Assembly (NCBI GenBank): GCA_036435485.1
Contig: CM071595.1
Span: forward strand, 11,956,001-12,020,000
Length of the DNA stretch: 64,000 nucleotides
Direction: 5' to 3'
DNA from: Saposhnikovia divaricata
Taxonomy: Eukaryota; Streptophyta; Magnoliopsida; Apiales; Apiaceae
A program made the translations under genes and the position numbers. The first letter of the stretch is position 1, and every line of letters starts with the position of its first letter. Shown one piece after another: positions 49,101 through 60,171 of this stretch. Below the pieces are notes generated by a model, which had not been told where the DNA came from, ran no database searches, and saw nothing but the letters and a program-made list of their open reading frames with translations.

Positions 49101-50114
49101 TCCATTGCCTACTCGTAGGTCCACTTCTCCCTTAGACAAAGTCCTACTTCTCTGCAGTTCCTGCACATTTATACAAATGTGAGAAGCACATCCAGTATCC
49201 AATACCCAAGATGTAGAAGTAGACAGATTAACTTCTATAACATAAATACCTGATCCATAAATCTTAATAGCCTTCATTTTCTTCAGATCCTCCAAGTAAA
49301 CAGGACAGTTTCTCTTCCAGTGACCAGTTTTCTTACAGTAGTGACATTCACCCTAAGCAACCCCACCTTTAGGCTTTAAAGCCTGTTTGGGACCTGACTT
49401 TGGCTTGGGTGTAGAATCAGATCCAGTCTTCTTCTTACCCTTCCACTTGCCTTTCCCCTTGGCCTTACCTTTATTGCCCACCATCAGTATGGGAGCAGGT
49501 TCAACAGTCTTCATGTTGGTCTCATATGTTCTCAACATATGCAACAATTCAGTAGGTGTTTTGTCAAATTCATTCATATTGTAGTTCACAACAAACTGAG
49601 TGAATTTGTTATTCAAAGAATTCATGATTAGGTCAATACCAGTTTCCGCAACAATCGGGAAACCCAAAGTAGCAAGGTACTCAATGTAACCAATCATCTT
49701 CAGAACATGTGGGCCAACTGGTTCACTCGCCCCTTGTTTGCAATTAAAGAGTGACTTACTCGTGTTGAACCTTTCTTGACAAGTTTGGCTTGCAAACATG
49801 CTTTGCAAGTGCTCATTGATAGTATATGCATCCATATGCACATGCTGTCTTTGAAGCTCAGCACTCATAGTTGCCAACATAAGACATGCAACATCATTTG
49901 CATCATTCTCATCCCTTGCGTGGGCCGCTATTTCCTCAGCAGTAGCGCGCTCGGGAAGGGGACCTGGCGGAGGGATATCAATGCACTGAAGCTTACGCTC
50001 CTGCCTGAGGACAATGCTCAAATTCCTCTACCAGTCTAGGAAGTTGTTTCCTCCTGTCAGCTTGTCCTTCTCAAGGACTGATCGTACGGATATTGTGTTT
50101 GTGTTGTTTGCCAT
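46156..50114 (-). pseudogene. copia gag-pol polyprotein, five breaks
   Basis: It starts at ATG 50114 (MANNTNTISVRSVLEKDKL). Stops lie at 50028-50030, 49353-49355, 47713-47715 and 46339-46341. A frameshift lies in a seven-A run near 47932. Order: gag with a lysine-rich linker; zinc knuckle CHYCKKTGHWKRNC; protease SWVLDTG; integrase with HCRLGH...CESC zinc residues, then FTDDFSRYGYVY, RSDHGGEY and GVSERRN; RT with WKMDVKTAFLNG; RNase H with GYTDASF, TMEAEYIA and LYCDNNGA. The end is at 46156. The RT box reads LYVDE (47134-47136 codes E), where a second Asp is expected. About 1319 codons, normal for copia. It cannot make an intact polyprotein. Confidence 0.9.
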
Positions 50115-51981
50115 TATTTAGTATCTACAATGATAAAAGCACATAATAATCATTAGATTGTTTGAATTTATAAATTATTATGTTCAAATGATTATGATAT
50201 ATATATTCATAATATATCTCCCACTATTTTTATCAAATCAATAGCCCTTATTGTTAATTCGGAAAGTATATCCCATAAATCTTTCTAGTGAGCCAAGATC
50301 CATATTTCATCATGTCCTAAGTCAACCACTGGTAGTCCTTAAAACATGATTATTTAGGTAGACAACAGTTGTCAATTATATCATATATAATTCTTGGATA
50401 GTTTGGTGATCAACGATTGATCTTATCTATCAAATAGATTTTCAACCAAACTCTATGCTTCTAAGTTCATAATAGTTGAATATAACCTTTTATTTCCACC
50501 ATATTATGACGATTCAGTTAAGTTAGACCCAATGATACAACGGCCGAATATAACCGTTTATATTCGTCACATCTCACCACGATAGACAGGTGTCCCCTGC
50601 CACTGACAGCCCTTCCCCTTATCGATCTAGGATTCGATGAGTGTTCATTCATTGGAAAGCATCTGATTAAAACTTAATATTTTTTTTGTTAAGGGGTTTA
50701 GAATTAAAAACGACCATGATCCCATCATAAAGAGATTCCCAATTTTCCTTGAATTAAATACTTCAAATCAATATTCATCAATAGTTTGATTTCTAGGTTG
50801 TTGGAGGAGTCACAATTGGCCTCGCTTAATACCCAACTTCCTTACAGGTAAAACCCGTTTTTGACAAAATCTCCCCATATCGAAATAATTGAAAATTCAT
50901 ATTTAATTCCGTGTTTCATAAACACAGAAATCTCATGATCGTTACAGATTTTAACTAATTTAAGCAGGCATGGCATGGGTGATGTATCTAATACATACAT
51001 GATTAATCTAATCAAACATGCATCTTTATCTCTACACATACATTATATATATCGCATACATTCATATATATGTAAAGTGCAGTAAGTAAACGTGCTTGGT
51101 TATGGCCTTTATCCTAAATGATCCTTTTCAAGCTAATGAAAAGAATCAAGGTCAATCTATGGTGGATAAATATAAATACAATTACAAGTTTTCATTCTTC
51201 TCTTTCTCCTTGGTTGCTTCTCCTCATTGATCGTCCTTCAATCTTCTAGTACATTACATTGAATAATTGAATACAACCTATACTAATGTACTTACATAAC
51301 AAAACTCGAGTTACATTCGAGGTTAAACAATTACAAGAATGAAGAAAACGATATGCATGTAGTATTTATAAAACCACAAACCATTAAACTAAGGGACTTA
51401 AGGCCATAACCAGCACCATGCTCAAATAAACAATTAAGAACATATAAAAAAACACTGCGGGGGTCCGGGGGCGGCAGCCCCGGGCGAGGGTCCGGGGGCG
51501 GCAGCCCCCGGGCGGGGTCGAGCTGACCGGTCAGCTCGAACTCGGGATTTTTTTAATTCCAGAAGACTCGTCCTCTTAAGAAATCATCAATATCTTAACA
51601 AAAGATAATATCTTTTAGCCTCTGCCACCACTGCATCATATACAGTTCTGGAAGCATGTATCATATACATTCAAATCGTATCCCAGTTTACAGATCGTGT
51701 CCATACACAATCTGTCCAATAGTTTATATCACTATATAAACCTGACAACATGCATAGCATACAAAAATCGTATACTTATCAGTCATGACAGATTGTAAAC
51801 ATGCTTGTATCATTATATCATAATATTCAACATTACAGAATCATATATGAACGACATAACATATTATAATCGACATATCTCATAACTGTTTCATGGTAGA
51901 TTCATATAACATGCTTACATGCATCGAATACAGTAAACACGTAACCAAATCAGCCCCTTATGCACGTAGCTTTGATGCTAC
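50115..51981 (-). other. long untranslated leader of the copia element
   Basis: About 1.87 kb separates the 5' LTR from the gag start, much longer than a typical copia leader. It is AT-rich except for a GC-rich repeat and palindrome block (51459-51539). No convincing ORF lies here. Confidence 0.6.
51459..51539. repeat. GC-rich tandem repeat and perfect 22-bp palindrome in the copia leader
   Basis: GGGTCCGGGGGCGGCAGCCC occurs at 51461 and again at 51488 (27-bp period). Each copy can pair internally (CCGGGGGC with GCCCCCGG). Right after, 51518-51539 is a perfect palindrome with half-site TCGAGCTGACC. The block stands out sharply from the AT-rich surroundings. Confidence 0.9.
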
Positions 51982-52644
51982 TGTGGGGTTTCGAGGCATA
52001 AAACGCAGCAGATAAACGTAAATAAAACAATAAAAATCGAAACCCAAACCAGGATCCATGTAAAATTATGGACAGATTATGGAGATTACGAATCATACCT
52101 TTAAAAAGCTTTACTTTCACGAACTCAACGGAGATCCTAGCTTTCATGACTTGTGTCTACCTCTCGGAAAACACCTCTATGGTATCCACATGAACACCTT
52201 CAAGAACAAGTCACGAACTTGATTGCGGAATGGATGTACTAGCCTCCTTAATGATGATTCGATTTCTGCCTTTTCTTGCTGCCTTCTCTAGGGTTTTTCA
52301 CAAAAAAGTAAAACCCTCTTAACCTATCATTATCTATTTATAATGACTGGTTAATGGGCCCTCAACAGCAAAAGTCCAACCCTTTTAGGTATAGGATTAA
52401 ATAATAAAACGAAATTCTATTATTTAATTAATAACTAAGTCACACTTAATTATTATGGGCAGAAATACTCCTATAATTCGAATTTATATATTATCTCAAC
52501 TAATTAAGTCTCACTTAATTAACATAATAAAATTCAAATAATCACCAATTAATTAAAATCCATAATTTAAATTAATTATTCCTTTAAGTGGTCAATGTGT
52601 GTGACCCTATAAACAATGAGCGGTATCTAGTAATACATCATTGC
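51982..52644 (-). repeat. 3' part of the copia 5' LTR, left of the nested Sirevirus
   Basis: It begins on the plus strand TGTGGGGTTTCGAGGC and aligns to 44597 onwards. It is interrupted after ATTGC (52640-52644), the Sirevirus target duplication. The remainder of the LTR is 61847-62683. Confidence 0.9.
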
Positions 52645-54314
52645 TGAAACCCTATTGGTTTTGATGATGACACAATGCAGCAAGCTGACTGCTTGGTTTT
52701 GATGATGACACAATGCAACAAGCTGGTTGCTTGTTACTTAATATATATTAGCCTGCTATCAAACTTTATTTTGCAGGATGCTTTGATTGAGGGGGAGTTT
52801 TTTAGCTCAATCTCAAAATCTTAGTTTTGATGATAACATAGTTAGCAAGCTGCTACGCTTGTAATGGTATATCGTAGCAAGCTTCTTGTGTATATTTCTA
52901 ATTCTATTTTGCAGGACATATAAGTTATGCTATATACAAAGATGTTAACATGCTGGATATATGTACTGGACTAATATTGTTTTGCAGGATTATTACTTAT
53001 ATTATTTCTTAGCAAAACAGGGTATCTCAGCTAGCTGACAGTACAAGAGTTCTTATATCACAGCAAGCTGACAGATAACACAGCTAGCTGGCAGTCTGTC
53101 CAGAATATAAAGGGGAGTACGTTTTTTTAGAAAATATTGTGGAAATCAGTTGTAAGATTTGTCTAATACATTTAAACATGATATTATATATATTAGAGCA
53201 CTACTCAACTAGAAGAATCTTGCTAAACAACTTCCACTCATTAAAGGAACATTTTATTTCTTTAATGTGCCTTAAAAAGACAACCCATGTGCTTACTTTT
53301 CAAGCATGCTCTTTTAAAGTCAAATAATTCATGCTACAACATCTCCACCACCAGTTGTCTTGCAGAAAAGTCTTCAAAGAAAACACATGCATTCATTATC
53401 TATCTATTGTTTTCTTTATTTGTCACTAACGGATTTATTCAAGAACAAAAGGCTTTGTTCTCATCTCTCTCCACTGAATATATTTTGTATCTTCAGTTTT
53501 ATATATATCAAACCTACAGGTGAACGTTAGTAGGGCATTTAATTTGAACAAAGCCACACGTGAGAAGATTTCTTCAAGACCGTTGCAAGATTGTTCAAGA
53601 TTTCATCTCCTACACTTCACTATAAAGGGCTGCGTGGTTCTTCATTGAAAGTAACACACCAGAGATTAAGAGCCTACAAGCTATATTCAGAATACACAAG
53701 ATACAACTCTGCACTTCATTTCCAGATTCTTCAAACAAGCTCTAGCACTATATTCTATATCGAAATATTAGAGTTCATTGAGTTGTAATTCTTTTTATCC
53801 ATTGTATTGTTCAACTTGTAAAGTTGGTAGCTACTGGATTGTCAAGTTAGTGGAACAAGGGTTTGAGGAACAGTAGGCTAGAGAAGTTAATACTTGGTGT
53901 AGTATTGAACTTAGAGAGCTGTGTTCAGGAAATAGGTGTTCCAGCTAGCTGCAGTCAGTAACTGGGAGTTTAAGGGAGATATATTATTGTATCGTGTGGT
54001 TGGGTTTTTGAGATCAATAATATATTCTCTTACCAAGTTGGTAAGGGACTAGGACGTAGACCATAGAAGATTAGGGGTCGAACCTAGCTAAAATTCTTGG
54101 TGTTCTTTACTTACTGCAAATTTATCTTTCTGCATTGCATAACTAAGCTAGCTGCTTATTTATTAATCTGCCGAATCTAGTTAACTCAGCTAGCTGCTTA
54201 TTCACTAATTTGTTGCATCCAGCTAGCTGCCAGAGTATAATTTTAGATAGATTTTTTATTTGATCATTGTTAGTCATAACACCTATTCACCCCTCCCCTC
54301 TAGGTGTATTTTCA
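52645..54314 (+). repeat. 5' LTR of the young Sirevirus
   Basis: 1670 bp with TG...CA ends. It contains six copies of AGCTAGCT (near 53029, 53082, 53943, 54146, 54188, 54219) plus CAGCAAGCTG variants, and the CCTATTCACCCCTCCCCTC motif near its 3' end. The three short ORFs inside it recur identically placed in the other LTR and are not genes. Confidence 0.95.
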
Positions 54315-54316
54315 TT

Positions 54317-54328
54317 TGGTATCAAAGC
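54317..54328 (+). other. primer binding site (initiator tRNA-Met)
   Basis: TGGTATCAAAGC starts 2 nt after the 5' LTR and is complementary to the 3' end of plant initiator Met tRNA with one mismatch from the usual TGGTATCAGAGC. Confidence 0.85.
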
Positions 54329-54371
54329 TTTGGTATACTAATATTTCTGTAACAGGAAAAGTATCGATCAA

Positions 54372-56320
54372 ATGGCTGACAATTATCTTGAAGCAAGGTC
54401 GGATTATAAAGCACCTCTTCTCACTGGCTCGGAGAACTACAATTGGTGGAAATGCAGAATGGAGACTTATTTGTCCAAGAAACCTCTGGTTCTAAGAGTT
54501 GTGCAAAAAGGAAACTACGAATTCCTAAACGACAAAAACGAACCAAAAGATGTTGATGATCTTACTCTCGATGAGATTATCAAATGCGGTTATAATGGAG
54601 AAGCAAGAAACTCCATTATGAATGCACTAGATCAATCTGAATATGACAAAGTATCTTCTCTCAAAACAGCAAAAGAAATGTGGGATGCTTTGGAATCATA
54701 TCATGAAGGATCGAAAACTTTGAGAAAAGTTAAACTTAGCAAATTAATGAATGACTTTGGAAATTTCAAGCTCAAGAATGGTGAAACTATCAAAGAAAGC
54801 CAAGCAAGATTTCAAGTCACTATCAACACTCTAAAGAGACTTGGAAAGACCATACCTCAAGACGAAATCATCATGAAAGTTCTAAGTGCAGTCCCATTTA
54901 TATTCGAAGCTAAAGTCACTGCATTGGAATCTATTCCCTCCATTGATTCTATGGATCACTTGGCCGTGTTTGCTGAGTTGGAGCAGTTTGAAAGCAAAAT
55001 CATTAATAGCAAGATGGAATCAATCAAGGTTCCAGTTGAAAAGATGAAGAATTTAGCTTTACATTCCAGTAGCAGCAAGCTGGATTCAGAATCAGAATCA
55101 GATTCGGATGAAGAATTGGCTCTTTTATCCAGAAAAATCAAGAAAATGCTTGACATGAGGAACAAGCTAAAGAAGGAGAAAAGTAGAGCTTCTGGAACAA
55201 AGAAAGATGTCAAGGAGGAAGCATGTTTTGAATGTGGCAAGAAAGGTCATTACAAAAGAGATTGCTACAAGCTGAAAAATAAGCAGAAGCAGCTAGCTGC
55301 CTCTAAAGACAAAAAGAAAGCTAAGGCACTTTTGACATGGAGTGATGATGAAGATTCAAATTCTGACAATGAATCAAGTGATGAAATGGTGAACCTAGCT
55401 CTTGTTGGTCTTGATGATGAGAATGATGCTCCAGGAATTTTTCAAGATGGCCTTGTAGATAGTGATGTCTCGGATTCGGATGACAACAATAGTGAGGTAA
55501 ATTATTTTTCTGATATATATTCTCATTCTTCAATATTAGATGAATTAACCATGCAGGATCATAGTAATTTATCTAATGATATACTCGAAGAGTTGAAAGA
55601 TAAGAATGCTAAACTCAAAAAGAAGAATTTTCAACTTAAAAAGATCATAATTGAGTTAATGGATGAGAAGACTCCTGCTAAAAATCATGCTCAAAATCTT
55701 ACTGATCTTAAGGCTGAGATATCCCAGCTTGAAGGGATAAACAAAGTGCTTGTCAAAAGAAATGATACACTTATGAAGGAACTCAACGAGCTGAGAACAG
55801 AAATAGAAGCTCAAGATGCATGTTTAGAACATTTAGTCCAAGGGAATCATGCTCAATTGAAATATCTCAACAAGCTGAAAGAATCAAAGAATTGGAAACT
55901 GAAGTCAAGAATCTCCAGAAAGGAATGGGAAAATTTGTTCAAGGAGAAGACACACTCAAGTCAATGATGAAGTATGCAAAGGTTCCAATCGAAAGAGAAG
56001 GAGTTGGAATGGCCTCAACCTCACGTCTAAAGTATGATGGCAAACATGGAATCCCTTATGACTATGCCATGCCATGGAGAATCTGCCATAAATTTGGAAA
56101 TAAAGGTCATTTGGCAAATCATTGCAAAGTTCAAAATGCCAACCCAGCTAGCTGGAACAGACAGACTGGTCACAGGCAGCTAGCTGACAGAACAGTTGGA
56201 ACAAGAAACAAAGCTTCTAAAGTGGTCCAAATGTGGATCAAGAAAACTGATTTAAATGTTTTATATGTTCTATCAACTAACCATTCTGGACCCAAGCAAA
56301 TTTGGGTACCAAAACGTTGA
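54372..56320 (+). pseudogene. Sirevirus gag with one frameshift
   Basis: It begins at ATG 54372 (MADNYLEARSDYKAPLLTG). Residues 1-50 are the DUF4219-like start, and about 90-200 are the UBN2-type gag domain (EMWDALESYHEGS...LSKLMNDF). Then comes an acidic serine-rich spacer. A good zinc knuckle is at C285-C288-H293-C298 (CFECGKKGHYKRDC), followed by coiled-coil sequence. Near 55850-55870 the frame changes; the continuation is open to the stop at 56318-56320 and ends KQIWVPKR. A second knuckle there reads CHKFGNKGHLANHC, with Phe (56092-56094) where a Cys ligand is expected. The unshifted frame ends at 55967. Gag forms the particle; this copy would be truncated. Confidence 0.85.
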
Positions 56321-56361
56321 GTTGTGTTTCACTTGTTTTGTAGGTATGTCTTGTTGTCAAA

Positions 56362-59300
56362 GTGAGATCAAATCAATGGATTTTGGATAGTGGATGCACA
56401 AGACATATGAGTGGTGATAAATCTCAATTCCTTACTCTCAGTAAGAAAAGGGGTGGAAATGTCACCATTGGTGATAGTAAAACACTCCAGATTCTTGGGA
56501 AAGGGAAGATTGGTAATAGTGTCATTTCTATTGATAAAGTACAATATGTTCAAGGTCTTAAATATAATTTGCTTAGTGTAAGTCAGTTGTATGATGATGG
56601 ACATTCTGTTCTTTTTTATAAAGAAAAGTGTACTATTATTGTTGGCACTAACAAAGTCCCCCTAGTTGCTAGAAGGGAAGGAAATATATATATTTTGGAC
56701 TTTGAAATGCAGGATTCATCTTGTTGTCTAGCTGCTGTTGATTCAAATCTAGAAATTTGGCATAGAAGGCTTGGACATGCTCATATGGACTTACTCAGCA
56801 AGCTGTCTTCAAAGAAACTAGTTAGAGGATTGCCAAAATTGAAGTATGTCAAGATGGAAACTTGTTCGGCTTTCCAATTAGGCAAACAAATCAGGACTCC
56901 ACATAAGTCAAAGAATGTGGTATCAACTTCTAAACCTTTAGAACTACTTTATTTAGATTTATTTTGTCCGGAAGCATATAAAAGCATTGGAGGAAAACAA
57001 TATGCATTTGTTATTGTAGATGATTATTCTAGATATACATGGGTATTTTTTCTTCGTACTAAAGATTGTGCTTTCATTGAATTTGAAAAGCTAATTAAGT
57101 TATTTGAGAATAAGTTTAAGTTAAGACTTGTAAGTATAAGGAGTGATCGAGGTGGTGAATTCCAAAAGGACTTTATCTCATATTGTGAAGATAGAGGCAT
57201 CACACATGAATTCTCTGCTCCAAGAACCCCACAACAAAATGGAGTTGTGGAGAGAAAGAACAGGTCATTGCAAGAAACAGCTAGAACATTGCTGCAAGAA
57301 AGCAAGCTGCCAAGGAGTTTCTGGGCAGAAGCAGTCAACACAGCTAGCTATGTTCTTAACAGAGTACTAATCAGGCCTATTCTCAACAAGACTCCTTATG
57401 AATTGCTAAAGAACAAGAAGCCAAACATAGGCTACTTCAAGGTCTTTGGATCCAGGTGCTTTGTACTCAAATCCATTGATAGAGATGGTAAATTTGATGC
57501 CAAATCATATGAAGCTATATTTTTGGGTTATTCTTCAACAAGTCGTGCATATAGAGTTTATAATATATCTAAACGTACTGTTGAAGAGTCAATTGATGTT
57601 TCATTTCAAGAATCTAATGTTGATCTGTCAAGAGATGAGGAAGATATTGCAGGTTCAGATGATGCCAGCGAGCTGCCAAGGTCAGATACAGCCACTCAGC
57701 GAGCTGACAAAGAAGCAGATTCTAAAAATACAGCAACTCAGCGAGCTGCCAATGAAGCAGACTCAGGAAATGCAGCAACCCAGCGAGCTGCAGTAGAAAC
57801 TGAATCAAGTTCAGCTAATGATAATCAAGCTGAAATCTCTCTTCCAGTAGATGAAACATGTGATAAGATGTCAAAACTCACCTTGGAAGATTCTAGAGGT
57901 CAGAGATCACAAGAAAAGATGCCAATCTATAATGGGGATGAATCCCCTCCACCATCCAAGAGAATTAGAGCCAATGAAGAAGTCATGGCTCATTACCATT
58001 TTCCAAAGTCAACAAGGACAGTAAAGAACCATCCTCCAGAGTTGATTATTGGTGATAAATCAGAAGGCATCAAGACAAGGAGAAGCCAAGCTAACTTTTG
58101 TGCATTTTCTGCCTTCCTAGCTCAAGAGGAACCAAAGAATGTCAATGAAGCACTGAAAGATGAAAATTGGATCATGGCAATGCAAGAAGAACTTAATCAA
58201 TTTGAAAGATGTGATGTTTGGGAACTTGTAGAGCCACCTAAAGATGCTTCAATCATTGGAACTAAATGGGTGTTCAAGAATAAAGTTGATGAAGAAGGAA
58301 CGGTTACTAGAAATAAAGCAAGGCTTGTTGCTCAAGGATATAATCAACAAGAGGGAATCGATTTTGATGAAACTTATGCCCCGGTTGCAAGGCTAGAGTC
58401 AATAAGAATGCTACTCTCATTTGCATGCTTCAAGAAGTTCAAGCTATATCAAATGGACGTGAAAAGTGCATTTCTTAATGGATACTTGAAAGAAGAAGTA
58501 TTTGTCAAGCAACCTCCTGGATTTGAGAGTGACAAATTTCCTAATTATGTTTACAAATTGAAGAAGGCATTATATGGATTACGACAAGCTCCTAGATCTT
58601 GGTATGAAAGGCTAAGTAAGTTTTTGATAAAGAATGGGTTCATTCGAGGTAAAATCGATCCTACATTGTTTACTAAACTTACTGGTAATGATATTCTAGT
58701 TGTGCAAATATATGTAGATGATATTATATTTGGATCAACTAATGATAAGATGTGCAAGTGGTTTTCTAAATGCATGCATAGTGAGTTTGACATGAGTATG
58801 ATGGGTGAGCTCAACTACTTTTTGGGGCTCCAAATCAAGCAAACTCAAGATGGAATATATGTACATCAGTCCAAATACATCAAGAACTTGCTAAAGAAGT
58901 TTGGATATGAGAATATCAAGGCAAAATCTACACCTATGGGTTCTGCCAGCAAGCTGGCTGCAGATGAACGAGGTAAAGATGTAGATGTTCGAAAGTATAG
59001 AGGTATGATTGGTAGTTTATTATATCTTACAGCCTCTAGACCTGATATTATGTATAGTGTATGTGTTTGTGCTAGGTTTCAAGCTCAACCAAAAGAATCT
59101 CACTTGAATGCTATTAAAAGAATTTTTAAATATTTAAGTGGAACTACTACTCTTGGTTTATTTTATCCAATCACAAATGCATTTGATCTTGTTGGGTATA
59201 GTGATGCAGATTATGCAGGGTGTCAAACTGATCGAAAGAGTACAAGTGGTGTTTGTGCATTCTTAGGACAGAGTTTAGTATCTTGGTAAAGCAAGAAACA

Positions 59301-59652
59301 AACTTCTGTTGCATTATCCACAGCTGAAGGGGAGTATTTAGCAGCTGGAAGTTGTTGCTCTCAAATGCTATGGATGAGACAAACACTTCTAGATTTTGGA
59401 ATTAAATGTGGCAAAGTCCTCATTCATTGTGACAATACAAGCACTATCAACATATCAAAGAATCCAGTGAATCACTCAAGAACAAAGCATATCGACGTTC
59501 GACATCATTTCTTGAGAGACAATGTTGCAAAGGGAAAAGTTGAGCTGATCTTTGTAAGTACAGAGTACCAGCTAGCTGACATATTCACAAAGCCACTAGC
59601 CGAGGAGCGTTTTACAGTGCTGCGTCGCGAATTAGGCATGTGTAATGTCTAG
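56362..59652 (+). pseudogene. Sirevirus pol, one nonsense codon in RNase H
   Basis: The frame opens just after the gag stop, in a different frame. Protease D9-S10-G11. Integrase zinc site H134, H139, C168 but Phe171 (56872-56874) where Cys is expected. Integrase core D199, D262, E297. A spacer holds a four-copy repeat (ATQRA-DKEADS type, near 57690-57800). RT has D699 in QMDVKSAFLNG and D786-D787 in YVDD. RNase H YSDADYAG comes next; TAA (59287-59289) follows SLVSW, and the same frame continues through STAEGEYLAAG, HCDNTST and DIFTKPLAEE to the end at 59652. Length and order are normal. Protein activity is doubtful because of the stop and the lost zinc ligand. Confidence 0.9.
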
Positions 59653-60171
59653 CCAGCTAGCTGCTATGGAAGTTTGGAACGCTTTCATGTCTAACCAGCT
59701 AGCTTCTATGGAAGTTTGGTACACTCTCTTGTGCTATTATTTCTCATATATATTTTGATTATTGTGTAAAATCTAGTCCACTTACTTGTTTTACGTGCTA
59801 AATGTTGTTTTATTTTTTTAAGTGGTTAATTTAATTCATTATATGTGAACTTGATAATCCATGCTTACTTGAATTTGTATATTAAATGATTGCATATGGA
59901 TATCCTTTTTGATGAATAAGGGGGAGAAAATTCAGGATTAAAAGTATGTGTGATTTAGGGGGAGTTGATATTTATTTTTATAACTCTTTACTTCACGTAC
60001 TTTGTTGGGATCATATGGTTTAATGCTAAATGTTTATGTGATGCCATGCGACTATACTTATTATGCTTAACTGCTTGTATAGATTGCTAATCTTTTTGCA
60101 GGGGAAGCATAAATTCAGGGGGAGTATTTAACTCCTGAATATTGGTGTGTAATCATCAAAAAGGGGGAGAT
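59653..60171 (+). other. short 3' non-coding region and polypurine tract
   Basis: Immediately after the pol stop there is a twice-repeated CCAGCTAGCT--TATGGAAGTTTGG block (59653-59720). The end is AAAAAGGGGGAGAT (60158-60171). There is no env-like ORF. Confidence 0.8.

Noticed and set aside
53139..53788. Three ORFs (62, 78 and 65 codons)
   Set aside because: They lie in the Sirevirus 5' LTR and recur at 60666-61315 in the 3' LTR with almost no change; LTR sequence, not genes.
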